From NCBI RefSeq assembly GCF_041060425.1, contig NZ_JAULBC010000005.1:372001-436000 (forward strand): a DNA stretch of 64,000 nucleotides, written 5' to 3'. The notes beneath the pieces were generated by a model. That model worked only from the letters and a program-made list of their open reading frames with translations, did no database searches and was not told where the DNA came from. Numbering within the stretch: the first letter of the stretch is position 1; every line of letters starts with the position of its first letter. This document shows, in pieces, positions 42,354 to 50,311 of the stretch. Origin of the DNA: Danxiaibacter flavus. GTDB lineage: Bacteria > Bacteroidota > Bacteroidia > Chitinophagales > Chitinophagaceae. The position numbers and the translations under genes were made by a program.

Positions 42354-42709
42354 AATAAGTTACTCACATCCCAATCGTCATTTCCTTGCGACGTGTCGAG
42401 CGTACTTATGCAGAGACAGCCACTCCTTCAAATTTGTTTCGATCAATGCGTAAAAAAAATATAATGCGTCCCGTACAAGTACGTTCTGCTCAAAATCAAC
42501 TGTACATATTTGCGCCAGTATCGGCTAACTGTTGTTTCTGACGCTGTCTCTATTTAATTGTAACGATACAATTCCTAATTTACTGATGGGCCATCGCAGC
42601 GATTATAAAAAACTTATTTCGCTCCAGACCTTTTTTTGACCGAGCACTATTTATTAATATGTTTGCTGATGCCTTATTTAATGACAAACAACCAATAACC
42701 AACATAGCA
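42354..42709. other. Gap of 356 bp with no recognisable gene
   Basis: No open frame or structural RNA is convincing. It holds short words such as TTTGTTTCGATCAAT (42437-42451, found again near 45619) that may be chance. It separates DUF2185 from the small membrane-protein gene. Confidence 0.4.
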
Positions 42710-42970
42710 ATGTTTAAAAAATATAAGAACTGGTATAGTAATTTGAGCCCTTTGAAGCAGCTGGCAGTCTCGTTTATTATCAACTGGTTCATATGGTTAA
42801 TTGGTTCGTTGCTCGGTGATAAAGTTTTTTTTGATGAGCCACATTCAACGAAATATCATCTTTTTTACGCAACCTGGATGGCTTTTATTCCCACCATGTT
42901 CTCCAATTGGGCAAAAATGAAAACACTGTTTAAGAGTGAGAATAACACAACAGGAAGTGCGCAGTGCTAA
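42710..42970 (+). CDS. Small two-helix membrane protein
   Basis: An 86-residue protein from ATG 42710 (MFKKYKNWYSNLSPLKQLAV); the longer frame from 42659 lacks a better start. Two hydrophobic segments are seen, AVSFIINWFIWLIGSLLGD and HLFYATWMAFIPTMFSNW, with a basic end. No family is recognised. It lies in the Fic/DUF2185 patch and is followed by a broken AraC-like fragment, so it may be accessory. Confidence 0.6.
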   Translation: MFKKYKNWYSNLSPLKQLAVSFIINWFIWLIGSLLGDKVFFDEPHSTKYHLFYATWMAFIPTMFSNWAKMKTLFKSENNTTGSAQC

Positions 42971-42976
42971 AAGGCT

Positions 42977-43172
42977 AATCCCGGCTATGACAAAGTATTA
43001 AGGGAGCAAAGTATTCACCGATATCCACGGCAAATTGTTTGAAGGAGCCAAAGAAAAATTATCCACCACCAATTTATCCATAAGCGAAATCGCAAAGTTG
43101 TCAATATCAACGGGCAAAACTATAACCATCAAATCGAAATTAGAGGGACCAGTTTTTCTCTTGTGTCAGTGA
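42977..43172 (+). pseudogene. Remnant of an AraC-type DNA-binding domain, frameshifted
   Basis: There is no usable start. Frame 1 reads NPGYDKVLREQ (from 42977); a different frame from 43011 reads VFTDIHGKLFEGAKEKLSTT, NLSISEIAKLSIS and continues to a TGA at 43170. The second part resembles the first helix-turn-helix of AraC regulators (AKELLSTTDLSISEIA), and the frame change between them suggests a decayed gene. It is only about 65 codons long, so similarity by chance is possible. Confidence 0.4.
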
Positions 43173-43230
43173 CAGACCCGTGTTTAAAATTATTAGCAGA
43201 TCACAATTTGTTTTGAAGATCTGAAACCAG

Positions 43231-43334
43231 TCTCTGTATAGCTCTGTGTGTTCTCCGTGCGCCTCTGTGTAATTGTATTTTTTATTTCACATAGGATGAA
43301 AAGGCAGAAGCAGAAACGGAGTGCCACGGAATCG
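43231..43334. repeat. CTCTGTGTAATTGTATTTTT repeat, copy 1
   Basis: About 104 bp beginning TCTCTGTATAGCTCTGTG and ending ACGGAGTGCCACGG. It matches the copy at 46316-46420 in the same orientation with roughly 85% identity by eye. The repeat contains CTCCGTG and CACGGAG inverted words, so it can fold. Such CTCTGTG-rich units are frequent in Bacteroidota gaps (from memory). Confidence 0.75.
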
Positions 43335-43401
43335 TTTGCGTATTTATCTAAACCCTAAAATCTCATTCTGCTTATCTTTAAACGAAAGCAATTCTTGTCA
43401 T

Positions 43402-44823
43402 ATGCCCGACAACAACTATTCAAGAAGAAAATTTTTGACGCAGGCCGTATTGGCTTCGGCTGCAGCAGCCACGCCTGGTTTATTAATGGCAAAAGGCCGC
43501 GGCTCAACGCGCAGCTCAGACAAAGTAAATCTCGCTTGCATTGGTATCGGTAACCGGGGCGGCGAAATTATCCAGGAGCTTTATAAAACCGGCCTGGCTA
43601 ACATCGTAGCACTTTGTGATGTGGATATGGAAGCACCTCACACGCAGGCTACACTCAAACAGTTTCCGGATGTGCCGCGTTTTAAAGACTTCCGCCAGAT
43701 GTTCGACAAAATGGGCAACCAGATTGAAGCTGTTTCAATCGGCGTTCCCGACTTCGCTCACTTTCCTATCACCATGATGGCGATTAGCCTTGGTAAGCAT
43801 GTATATGTGGAAAAACCCATGGCCCGCACTTTCAACGAAGTGGAACTGATGATGAAGGCTGCAGCTAAGCATCCCAAAGTGGTTACGCAAATGGGAAACC
43901 AGGGGCATTCTGACGCCAATTATTTCCAGTTTAAAGCCTGGAAAGATGCTGGCATTATCAAGGATGTGACCGCCATTACTGCCCACATGAACTCAGCAAG
44001 ACGCTGGCATGGCTGGAATCCAAATATTACTTCTTTCCCTGCAGCAGAGCCTGTTCCAGCTACACTGGATTGGAATGTATGGCAAATGCAAACACAGGGA
44101 CATCAATATAATAAAGACTTTGTAAACGGTCAGTGGCGCTGTTGGTTCGATTTTGGAATGGGCGCTTTGGGCGACTGGGGTGCGCATCTGCTTGATACCG
44201 CTCACCAGTTCCTGGATCTGGGTCTTCCTTATGAAGTTACTCCGCTGAAACTGGATGGACATAACAACTTTTTCTATCCCATGTCCACCACACTTTCCTT
44301 CAAATTTCCGGAACGCGGCAACATGCCACCCGTAGAAGTGAAATGGTACGACGGACTGGATAATCTTCCGCCTATCCCTCCGGGTTATGGTGTTCAGGGA
44401 CTGGATCCGAATATTCCACCTCCAAGCAACGGACCAATCAAGCCGGCGAAACTTAACCCCGGCAAAATCATCTATAGTAAGGAACTGACTTTCAAGGGAG
44501 GTTCTCACGGCAGCACTTTATCCATCATTCCGGAAGAGAAAGCAAAAGAAATGGCTTCGAAATTACCGGTTGTTCCGGCAAGTCCTTCCAACCATTTTGC
44601 CAACTTCCTTAAAGCATGTAAAGGAGAGGAACAAACACGTTCACCGTTCTCCATTGCAGGGCCATTAAGCCAGGTCTTCTGCCTGGGTGTACTGGCGCAA
44701 TGGACAGGCGAGAAAGTTAGTTTTGACAGAAAAAAGAAAATAATCACCAGCAGCCAGAAGTTAAATGACTTGCTGGTTGGTCCTCCCCCGCGCAAAGGAT
44801 GGGAGCAATATTATACCGTTTAG
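43402..44823 (+). CDS. Gfo/Idh/MocA family oxidoreductase with twin-arginine-like signal
   Basis: A 473-residue protein from ATG 43402. The first 30 residues (NYSRRKFLTQAVLASAAAAT) form a Tat signal with SRRKFL, so it is exported folded. The Rossmann domain follows (VNLACIGIGNRGGEI, ALCDVD), with the signature EKPMART (the catalytic-region Lys), and a C-terminal alpha/beta domain typical of Bacteroidota dehydrogenases (GQWRCWFDFGMGALGDWGAH). It should oxidise or reduce a sugar or inositol with NAD(P) in the periplasm. The substrate is unknown. It lies alone between repeats and is closed by a weak terminator. Confidence 0.92.
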   Translation: MPDNNYSRRKFLTQAVLASAAAATPGLLMAKGRGSTRSSDKVNLACIGIGNRGGEIIQELYKTGLANIVALCDVDMEAPHTQATLKQFPDVPRFKDFRQMFDKMGNQIEAVSIGVPDFAHFPITMMAISLGKHVYVEKPMARTFNEVELMMKAAAKHPKVVTQMGNQGHSDANYFQFKAWKDAGIIKDVTAITAHMNSARRWHGWNPNITSFPAAEPVPATLDWNVWQMQTQGHQYNKDFVNGQWRCWFDFGMGALGDWGAHLLDTAHQFLDLGLPYEVTPLKLDGHNNFFYPMSTTLSFKFPERGNMPPVEVKWYDGLDNLPPIPPGYGVQGLDPNIPPPSNGPIKPAKLNPGKIIYSKELTFKGGSHGSTLSIIPEEKAKEMASKLPVVPASPSNHFANFLKACKGEEQTRSPFSIAGPLSQVFCLGVLAQWTGEKVSFDRKKKIITSSQKLNDLLVGPPPRKGWEQYYTV

Positions 44824-44890
44824 TTAAGTACGATTTACGAAGCCCGCCCGCGCCGAATGCGCATTTGGACGGGTACGAACTACGTGGGTG
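44824..44890. repeat. GTACGATTTACGAAG...CGGGTACGAACTACG repeat
   Basis: AAGTACGATTTACGAAG, then CCCGCCCGCGCCGAATGCGC and CGGGTACG, resembles the AGTACGAAGTAC array at 26.7-27.1 kb and its CCTGCCCGTACC hairpin. It looks like a dispersed member of that family directly after the oxidoreductase stop. Confidence 0.55.
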
Positions 44891-44935
44891 CAGCATGCTT
44901 CTTTATTGTTAGCAACGTGAAGAAGTGAAACTCGT

Positions 44936-44986
44936 TAATCCCGAAGCAAGTCAATCCAAAGGCAAGTTTCGGGATTATTTCTTTTT
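44936..44986 (+). terminator. Terminator 110 bp after the Gfo/Idh/MocA gene
   Basis: TAATCCCGAA (44936-44945) pairs with TTCGGGATTA (44968-44977) across 22 bases, followed by TTTCTTTTT. The distance from the stop is long, so it may be part of a repeat with terminator activity. Confidence 0.55.
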
Positions 44987-45001
44987 CGGCAATTCAAAAA
45001 T

Positions 45002-45009
45002 TAGCTTTG
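45002..45009 (+). promoter_or_regulatory. -7 box of the DHFR-like gene
   Basis: TAGCTTTG is an exact TAnnTTTG match 22 bp before the ATG. The expected TTG -33 is not seen; a T-run (44981-44986) lies at about the right place. Confidence 0.4.
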
Positions 45010-45031
45010 GGTAAGCAACATATACTTTCAA

Positions 45032-45589
45032 ATGACAGAAGACGCATTTAAAGTAACGATTCATATGGTTTCAAGTCTCGACGGCATTATTGCCAAAAGA
45101 GACAACAGTGTTTCCTGGTTTGAAACAGTTGACTATTATGAAAGAGGAGTTGATGAACAAGACCCGGCTGAATTTCTCAAAACTATAGATTGCTATGTAA
45201 TGGGAGCGCGCACATATGAACATGCGCTCGAACTCTCAAAATCTTATGGCCGGGCTTATGGCAACACACCGACGATTGTAATAAGCCATAGAGATCTTCC
45301 CGTTGAAAGAAAGAATGTCGAAATTTATTCAGGAGACCTGAACAAACTCGTGAATGAACGGCTGAAACCAAGCTATAAAAATGTTTGGCTGGTTGGTGGA
45401 GCAATGCTTGCGAAAGATTTCATTCATTTAAAGCTGGCAGACGAAATCAGGTTATCTGTTCTACCTGTTATCCTGGGTGATGGTTTACTGTTCTTTAATC
45501 AAATAGGAAGGGAGCTTGCCTTGCACCTGAAAAATGTCACCGCCTACAAAAGCGGTATAGTTGAACTACATTATGAAATAAAAAAATAA
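45032..45589 (+). CDS. Dihydrofolate reductase-like (RibD C-terminal domain) protein
   Basis: A 185-residue cytoplasmic protein with the RibD_C/DHFR-like fold: VTIHMVSSLDGIIAKRDNSV at the start, YVMGARTYEHALEL, TIVISHRDLP, the NADPH region NVWLVGGAMLAKDFI, and LSVLPVILGDGLLFF. Such stand-alone proteins bind NADPH; most lack known substrates and few act as true DHFRs. A TAGCTTTG -7 box at 45002-45009 lies 22 bp upstream of the start. It is a single gene. Confidence 0.88.
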   Translation: MTEDAFKVTIHMVSSLDGIIAKRDNSVSWFETVDYYERGVDEQDPAEFLKTIDCYVMGARTYEHALELSKSYGRAYGNTPTIVISHRDLPVERKNVEIYSGDLNKLVNERLKPSYKNVWLVGGAMLAKDFIHLKLADEIRLSVLPVILGDGLLFFNQIGRELALHLKNVTAYKSGIVELHYEIKK

Positions 45590-45798
45590 ACGCTCCAAAT
45601 AATCCAGCTCAACTCAATTTTGTTTCGATCAATATTAAGTTTACCATTTGGAATTGTGTTGGGCTTTTGTACTTTTATTCTCGCTAACGATTTTCAATTG
45701 TTCCCCCATCTCAAAACCGTTACCTGTTGCAGCCCGCCAAATGACCATCCTGTTAAAAAATAGATCATGCATTTTTTAACTACCAAATAATACATGCA

Positions 45799-46221
45799 AT
45801 GAAAAAAGCAGTCATTACTTTAATCTGTGCCCTGTTTAGCTTTCATTCTTTTAGTCAATCGTTACAGAAAGGAAACCTGGTCGGTCTCCACACTTTTAGT
45901 CCTACTTTAAAAGATGGTGTTACGATGGAAGATTTTGCAAAGTTTGTTACCACTAAAGCAATACCTGTTTATGAAGATGCCTTTCCAGGTATGAAAATGT
46001 ATTTTATCAGATCCTTGCGAGGAAAGGATAGCAGCAGCCTGGGTATTATTTATATGTTTAAAACCGAATCCGACAGAAATAAATACTTTGGTTACAGCGG
46101 CCAATTGACAGAACTTGGCAAGGCCGCTGTTGCAAAACTGAGTGATATTGGAAAGGAATTTGAAAAATATGAAGTGGCATCTAACGAGCCGGACATATAT
46201 AACGATTGGCTGGTTGAGTAA
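45799..46221 (+). CDS. Secreted small alpha/beta protein, unknown function
   Basis: A 140-residue protein with a signal peptide (MKKAVITLICALFSFHSFSQ). The mature part, LVGLHTFSPTLKDGVTMEDF, GMKMYFIRSLRG and GIIYMFKTESDRNKYF, has the alternation of a dimeric ferredoxin-like (NIPSNAP or ABM-like) barrel, but I cannot name the family with certainty. It probably acts in the periplasm. It lies between the DHFR-like gene and a dispersed repeat. Confidence 0.72.
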   Translation: MKKAVITLICALFSFHSFSQSLQKGNLVGLHTFSPTLKDGVTMEDFAKFVTTKAIPVYEDAFPGMKMYFIRSLRGKDSSSLGIIYMFKTESDRNKYFGYSGQLTELGKAAVAKLSDIGKEFEKYEVASNEPDIYNDWLVE

Positions 46222-46516
46222 TTCGCAATTCCATGTCGTTTTGTTAAGAGTTGTTATTCCCAAATACGCACAAACTATCAGGATCAAATTCATATTAGGG
46301 AGACCTAATAAAGCATCTCCTCTGTGCAGCTCTGTGTCTTCTCCGTGAAGCTCTGTGTAATTGTATTTTTTTATTTCACAAAGGAAAGGCAGAAGTGGAC
46401 ACGGAGTGCCACAGAGAATATGTTCGTGTTTTCCAAAACAAAGAACAATTCTGCACCATAGACCTATCATCGACGCCCTCTCTTTTCCGATGACTAACTC
46501 TTTCATGTAAAAAAAT
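46222..46516. repeat. Gap with CTCTGTGTAATTGTATTTTT repeat, copy 2 (46316-46420)
   Basis: The copy runs from TCTCCTCTGTGCAGC to GGAGTGCCACAGAG and repeats 43231-43334 in direct orientation, 3.08 kb away. The two enclose the oxidoreductase, DHFR-like and secreted-protein genes. Apart from the repeat and the upstream sequence of the arsR promoter, nothing is recognised. Confidence 0.7.
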
Positions 46517-46546
46517 TTGCGTAGCCAAATAACTACATTATATTTG
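46517..46546 (+). promoter_or_regulatory. Complete Bacteroidota promoter of the arsR operon
   Basis: TTG (-33) at 46517-46519, a 19-bp spacer and TATATTTG (-7) at 46539-46546 match the TTG/TAnnTTTG consensus exactly. Transcription should begin near 46552, 13 bp before the arsR start. It is embedded in two operator-like repeats. Confidence 0.75.
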
Positions 46547-46563
46547 TAGTCAAATAGCTACAT
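46521..46563. promoter_or_regulatory. Tandem ArsR-type operators overlapping the promoter
   Basis: GTAGCCAAATAACTACAT (46521-46538) and GTAGTCAAATAGCTACAT (46546-46563) are direct repeats with a 25-bp period, 16 of 18 bases alike. Each is also an imperfect palindrome (GTAG...CTAC). One lies between the -33 and -7 elements and the other covers the transcription start, an arrangement suited to repression by the first gene product. Binding is inferred. Confidence 0.7.
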
Positions 46564-46564
46564 A

Positions 46565-46888
46565 ATGAATTTACGAAGAGACGTTTTCCAGGCAATAGCA
46601 GATCCAACAAGAAGAGCTATTCTCCTGTTGGTTGCTTCACAAGCCATGACCGCAGGCGCCATAGCTTCAAACTTTGATACTGCAAGACCTACCGTTTCAA
46701 AACACCTGCAAATACTTACCGAATGCGAGCTGCTAGCCCAGGAGCAGAACGGCAGGGAAATTTATTACCATATAAATGCTAACAAAATGAAAGAAGTAGA
46801 CGATTTCATTGAGCCATTCCGCAAAATGTGGGATGACAGGTTTAACAAGCTTGAGGCAATTATGAAGAATTACAAATCAAAAAAATAG
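46565..46888 (+). CDS. ArsR/SmtB family transcriptional repressor
   Basis: A 107-residue winged-helix protein: DVFQAIADPTRRAILLLVAS, MTAGAIASNFDTARPTVSKH (recognition helix), LQILTECELLAQEQNGREIY and a short C-terminal helix. The Cys ligands of metal-sensing ArsR proteins are absent, so a non-metal signal is likely. It is the first gene of a four-gene operon (6, 6 and 10 bp between genes) with SRPBCC, DoxX-like and YdeI-like proteins, a set I recall from many soil Bacteroidota. The tandem sites over its own promoter suggest autorepression. Confidence 0.92.
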   Translation: MNLRRDVFQAIADPTRRAILLLVASQAMTAGAIASNFDTARPTVSKHLQILTECELLAQEQNGREIYYHINANKMKEVDDFIEPFRKMWDDRFNKLEAIMKNYKSKK

Positions 46889-46894
46889 TACAAC

Positions 46895-47362
46895 ATGGAA
46901 AGAAAAACAAAGGTCCATGCCGAAGAGGGTAAACAGGAAATAACAATCACGCGGGAATTTGATCTTCCGGTAGAGCTACTTTTTAAAGCATACGAGGAAC
47001 CTGAGATTGTTGAGCAATGGATGGGAACCAGGGTACTGAAACTGGAAAGTAAAAAACACGGCAGTTGGCAAATTGAAACACCTGATCCCAAAGGCAATGT
47101 GGCTTTTCGTGCTAATGGTGTAATTCACGAATTCATTCCTGTCCAGAAGATCACGCGGACATTTGAAATGGAGAATACTCCGTTTGGTGTTCAGTTGGAG
47201 ATCTATGAGTTTGAAAGGTTGACTGATGATACAAGCAGACTGACGATGCATGTAATATATGAATCAGTTGCCCAAAGGGATCAGGTTTTAAAACTTCCTT
47301 TTGCCCAGGGCATCAATATGGCGCACAATCGCCTTGAAGAAATTGTAAGCAAATTAAAATAA
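46895..47362 (+). CDS. SRPBCC/AHSA1 domain protein
   Basis: A 155-residue protein of the START/Bet v1-like fold in its AHSA1 (activator of Hsp90 ATPase-like) branch: ITITREFDLPVELLFKAYEE, PEIVEQWMG, SWQIETPDPKGNVAFRANGV, then FERLTDDTSRLTMHVIY and the final helix (GINMAHNRLEEIV). Members have a hydrophobic ligand cavity and rarely a known reaction. It lies 6 bp after the arsR-type gene; ArsR-SRPBCC pairs are very frequent, which supports a common response to a small hydrophobic compound. Confidence 0.92.
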   Translation: MERKTKVHAEEGKQEITITREFDLPVELLFKAYEEPEIVEQWMGTRVLKLESKKHGSWQIETPDPKGNVAFRANGVIHEFIPVQKITRTFEMENTPFGVQLEIYEFERLTDDTSRLTMHVIYESVAQRDQVLKLPFAQGINMAHNRLEEIVSKLK

Positions 47363-47368
47363 CGGACT

Positions 47369-47773
47369 ATGTCAAAAAGAAATAAAATTATCTACTGGAT
47401 CGCTACACTTTGGCTGGCATTGGGAATGGTGGCAACAGGATTGGTGCAGGTGCTAAAACAACAGGCGGAAGGACAGCTGTCACCGCCCGGCGTTTATGGT
47501 ATTACACAACTTGGCTACCCGGTTTATTTTCTAACCATAATAGGTGTATGGAAGCTTTTAGGTGTTGTTGCCATTCTCGTTCCCAGGTTTCCTTTACTGA
47601 AAGAATGGGCATATGCAGGCTTCTTCTTTATTATGTCAGGAGCGATATTCTCGCATATTGCAACCGGGCACTCCATGAAGGAAATGTTTCCGGCGTTGCT
47701 ACTTCTTGCACTTACTGTTGTATCTTGGTATTTCAGGCCCGCCGATAGAAAAGTGATTTTAGTTAATCAATAA
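47369..47773 (+). CDS. DoxX-like membrane protein
   Basis: A 134-residue protein with four transmembrane helices (IIYWIATLWLALGMVATGLV; YPVYFLTIIGVWKLLGVVAI; AYAGFFFIMSGAIFSHIATG; LLLLALTVVSWYF), the DoxX/SURF4-like pattern. The middle LGVVAILVPRFPLLKEWAYA loop is characteristic. The function is unknown; DoxX proteins have been tied to thiosulfate or quinone-linked oxidation. Third gene of the arsR operon, 6 bp after the SRPBCC gene. Confidence 0.9.
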   Translation: MSKRNKIIYWIATLWLALGMVATGLVQVLKQQAEGQLSPPGVYGITQLGYPVYFLTIIGVWKLLGVVAILVPRFPLLKEWAYAGFFFIMSGAIFSHIATGHSMKEMFPALLLLALTVVSWYFRPADRKVILVNQ

Positions 47774-47783
47774 ATCAGAATTC

Positions 47784-48362
47784 ATGAATCCCAAAGTTGA
47801 TTTCTTTTTTGACAAGGCTACAAAATGGCAGAAAGAGTATGAGCAATTGAGAACAATTGTTCTTAATTGCGGATTGGAAGAAGAATTGAAATGGGGGAAT
47901 CCATGCTATACTTTTGAAGACAGAAATATTGTCTTAATTCACGGATTTAAAGATTATTGTGCGCTGCTGTTTTTTAAAGGGGCATTGTTAAACGATGCGC
48001 ATGGAATGTTGATTCAGCAAACTGAAAATGTGCAAGCTGCACGCCAGATCCGCTTTACTGACGTAAAAGAAATAGTAAAGAAGCAACGAGCCATCAAGAC
48101 ATATATTTATGAAGCTATCGAGGTTGAAAAAGCCGGATTGCAGGTAAAACTGAAAAAGCCAACAGAATTTGCGGTTGCCGAAGAGTTTCAAGTAAGATTA
48201 GGCAAGAACCGGGCTTTAAAAAAAGCTTTTGAAGCATTAACGCCGGGGCGTCAAAGAGCTTACCTGCTTTATTTTTCCTCACCCAAACAAGCGAAAACAC
48301 GCGAATCGAGAGTTGAGAAATATGTCCCGCTGATTTTGGAAGGAAAAGGGTTGAACGACTAA
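47784..48362 (+). CDS. DUF1801 / YdeI (OmdA)-like protein
   Basis: A 192-residue protein. The N-terminal DUF1801 part has LRTIVLNCGLEEELKWGNPC and FFKGALLNDAHGML. The C-terminal end has the YdeI/OmpD-associated signature FEALTPGRQRAYLLYFSSPK followed by QAKTRESRVEKYVPLIL. The combination is usual for the family. YdeI-type proteins are linked to envelope stress and antimicrobial peptide resistance in some species, but the biochemistry is unknown. It is the last gene of the arsR operon. Confidence 0.9.
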   Translation: MNPKVDFFFDKATKWQKEYEQLRTIVLNCGLEEELKWGNPCYTFEDRNIVLIHGFKDYCALLFFKGALLNDAHGMLIQQTENVQAARQIRFTDVKEIVKKQRAIKTYIYEAIEVEKAGLQVKLKKPTEFAVAEEFQVRLGKNRALKKAFEALTPGRQRAYLLYFSSPKQAKTRESRVEKYVPLILEGKGLND

Positions 48363-48460
48363 TTAAGGAAGGGTGCACGCAGCGTACGCGGAGAGGCGGC
48401 GACGCGGCGATAATTCAAAAGCAAAAAAACGGGCAAAAGCAGCATTAAATTAGCAGCAGT

Positions 48461-49027
48461 ATGAGTAACGATAAAAGGAAATTGACAGCGTCGCAAAACG
48501 AAGAATTGCTCCAGGTGTTGAAAGCACGATTTGAGAAAAACATGGCTCGCCATAAAAATATAAAATGGGCTGAAGTTCAGGCAAGGCTTGACGCTCAACC
48601 GCGTAAATTATGGTCGCTAAACCAGATGGAAGCGACCGGCGGCGAACCGGATGTAGTTGGGTTGGATAAGAAGACCGGCGAATTCCTTTTTTATGATTGC
48701 TCTGCTGAAAGTCCAAAGGGCCGCAGAAGCTTTTGTTATGATCACGAAGCTTTGGAGAAAAGAAAAGAACACAAGCCCGAAGATAGTGCCGTTAACATGG
48801 CAGCTGAGATGGGCATTGAACTTTTAACGGAAGAACAATACAGGGAGCTGCAGCAGCTTGGAAAATTCGACACAAAAACCTCCAGTTGGGTTGTAACACC
48901 TGCTAACATAAGAAAACTGGGTGGCGCAGTATTTTGTGATCGTCGCTATGATACTGTCTTTTTATATCACAATGGAGCAGATTCGTATTACGCCGCAAGG
49001 GGATTTCGCGGATGTTTAAAAGTGTAG
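48461..49027 (+). CDS. DUF4256 family protein
   Basis: A 188-residue soluble protein whose whole length fits DUF4256: LLQVLKARFEKNMARHKNIKW, KLWSLNQMEATGGEPDVVG, EFLFYDCSAESPKGRRSFCY, and the end VFCDRRYDTVFLYHNGADSY, YAARGFRG. The conserved Cys/Asp/Glu cluster (YDCSAESPKGRRS) looks like a catalytic or metal site, but no reaction is known. It is on the same strand 98 bp after the arsR operon and has its own terminator. Confidence 0.88.
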   Translation: MSNDKRKLTASQNEELLQVLKARFEKNMARHKNIKWAEVQARLDAQPRKLWSLNQMEATGGEPDVVGLDKKTGEFLFYDCSAESPKGRRSFCYDHEALEKRKEHKPEDSAVNMAAEMGIELLTEEQYRELQQLGKFDTKTSSWVVTPANIRKLGGAVFCDRRYDTVFLYHNGADSYYAARGFRGCLKV

Positions 49028-49046
49028 GTATTCATAAATTCTTTTG

Positions 49047-49073
49047 AAACGCTGTGCCTTCCACAGCGTTTTT
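49047..49073 (+). terminator. Terminator of the DUF4256 gene
   Basis: AACGCTGTG (49048-49056) and CACAGCGTT (49062-49070) pair around CCTTC, followed by TTT. It is 20 bp after the stop. The AGCTCAGGGCTCATAGC-type repeat at 49136-49170 follows. Confidence 0.85.
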
Positions 49074-49171
49074 CCATCTGAATATTTCCAAAAACACATG
49101 TCCATTATACTTGATCGAAAGTACATCCGGATGCCAAGCTCAGGGCTCATAGCTGAAGGCTCATAGCTTTT

Positions 49172-50275
49172 TCAAAACCATCCCCGTCTTTTAAACTGCC
49201 TGATCATCCACACAGGAATAAGCAGCATAAGCGCAACTGCTATGTAAAATCCGTATTTATTGTGCAAGATAGGTATACGTTCAAAGTTCATTCCGAAAAT
49301 ACCGCCTATCACCGTAGCCGGCGCCAGTAAACATGTTACAATGGCCATCACCTTCATTACCTCGTTCATTTTCATATTTACCTTGTTAAGATAAAGGTCC
49401 TGAAGGTTCACCATCATATCTCGATAGTTTTCTACAAGGTCTGAAGCCTGTATCGTATGGTCATAAACGTCTTTGAAATATTTGGTCGTTTTTTCATCCA
49501 GCAACTCGCTGTCACTCCGTATAAAACCATTCACCAGCTCACGTACCGGAAGAACATTTCGTTTTAGTACGATGAGCTCTTTACGCAGGTTATTAATGCG
49601 GGCGAGTGATCTCGCATTCCCATAGCGAATAATATCCTCTTCAAGCAGTTCAATTCTTTCGCTCAGCTTTTCCATTACCACAAAATAATGGTCAACAATC
49701 ATGTCTATTAGGGAATAACACAGATAATCCGCACCGGACTGTCTCAGCTTTGTGCCAGAGGCCTTTAGTTTAGAACGGACAAGGTCAAATACATCTCTTT
49801 TAGGATCTTCCTGGAAAGTGATCACAAAATTTTTTCCGAGTACAATGCTGATCTGTTCCTGCTCAACCGCAAGCACTTTTTCGTTGAAGAACAGCATATT
49901 CAACAGACAGAAAAGGCCTTCGTCCATTTCGTCCATCTTAGCGCGTTGCCCCACGCTAAGAATATCTTCCATAAAAAGGTAGTGTATATTGTACTGCCTG
50001 CAGATAGCTTCCACATCAGCCTTGCGTAAACCATCAATATTAATCCAGCTAATATTATCACTGCTCTTAAAACTGAAGCATTCTTCAACCCTTGCAAAGG
50101 TATACTCCCTTATTTCAGTAGCGCTATACTCAAATACATAGATATGAACATCCTTTGCTTCTTTCCGCTCAGGTATCACCGTAGGATTTACGGTAAATAT
50201 TTCCTTTGTTCTTTTCGTGTTTGCCTGCGGAAAGAAAAGCTGCAAATATTTATTGGGATTGATCGTCATAAACAC
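49172..50275 (-). CDS. corA: CorA-family magnesium/cobalt transporter
   Basis: A 367-residue protein. A large cytoplasmic domain (about 1-300) leads to two C-terminal transmembrane helices joined by the essential GMN motif (GMNFERIP, 328-335), then a basic tail (RQFKRRGWF). The length and order match CorA, a pentameric Mg2+ channel (also Co2+ or Ni2+). The second ATG at 50269 is an equally good start. It is a single gene; no Mg-sensing leader is recognised. Dispersed GTCAATGGTGAAAGG repeats lie upstream. Confidence 0.93.
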   Translation of the reverse strand: MFMTINPNKYLQLFFPQANTKRTKEIFTVNPTVIPERKEAKDVHIYVFEYSATEIREYTFARVEECFSFKSSDNISWINIDGLRKADVEAICRQYNIHYLFMEDILSVGQRAKMDEMDEGLFCLLNMLFFNEKVLAVEQEQISIVLGKNFVITFQEDPKRDVFDLVRSKLKASGTKLRQSGADYLCYSLIDMIVDHYFVVMEKLSERIELLEEDIIRYGNARSLARINNLRKELIVLKRNVLPVRELVNGFIRSDSELLDEKTTKYFKDVYDHTIQASDLVENYRDMMVNLQDLYLNKVNMKMNEVMKVMAIVTCLLAPATVIGGIFGMNFERIPILHNKYGFYIAVALMLLIPVWMIRQFKRRGWF

Positions 50276-50311
50276 AATTCATTAATAAGGAACATTGGCC
50301 GGGCTTCATGA

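Noticed and set aside
42437..45633. TTTGTTTCGATCAAT shared by the gaps at 42.44 kb and 45.62 kb
   Set aside because: One exact 15-mer pair is expected by chance in 64 kb, and flanks do not match well.
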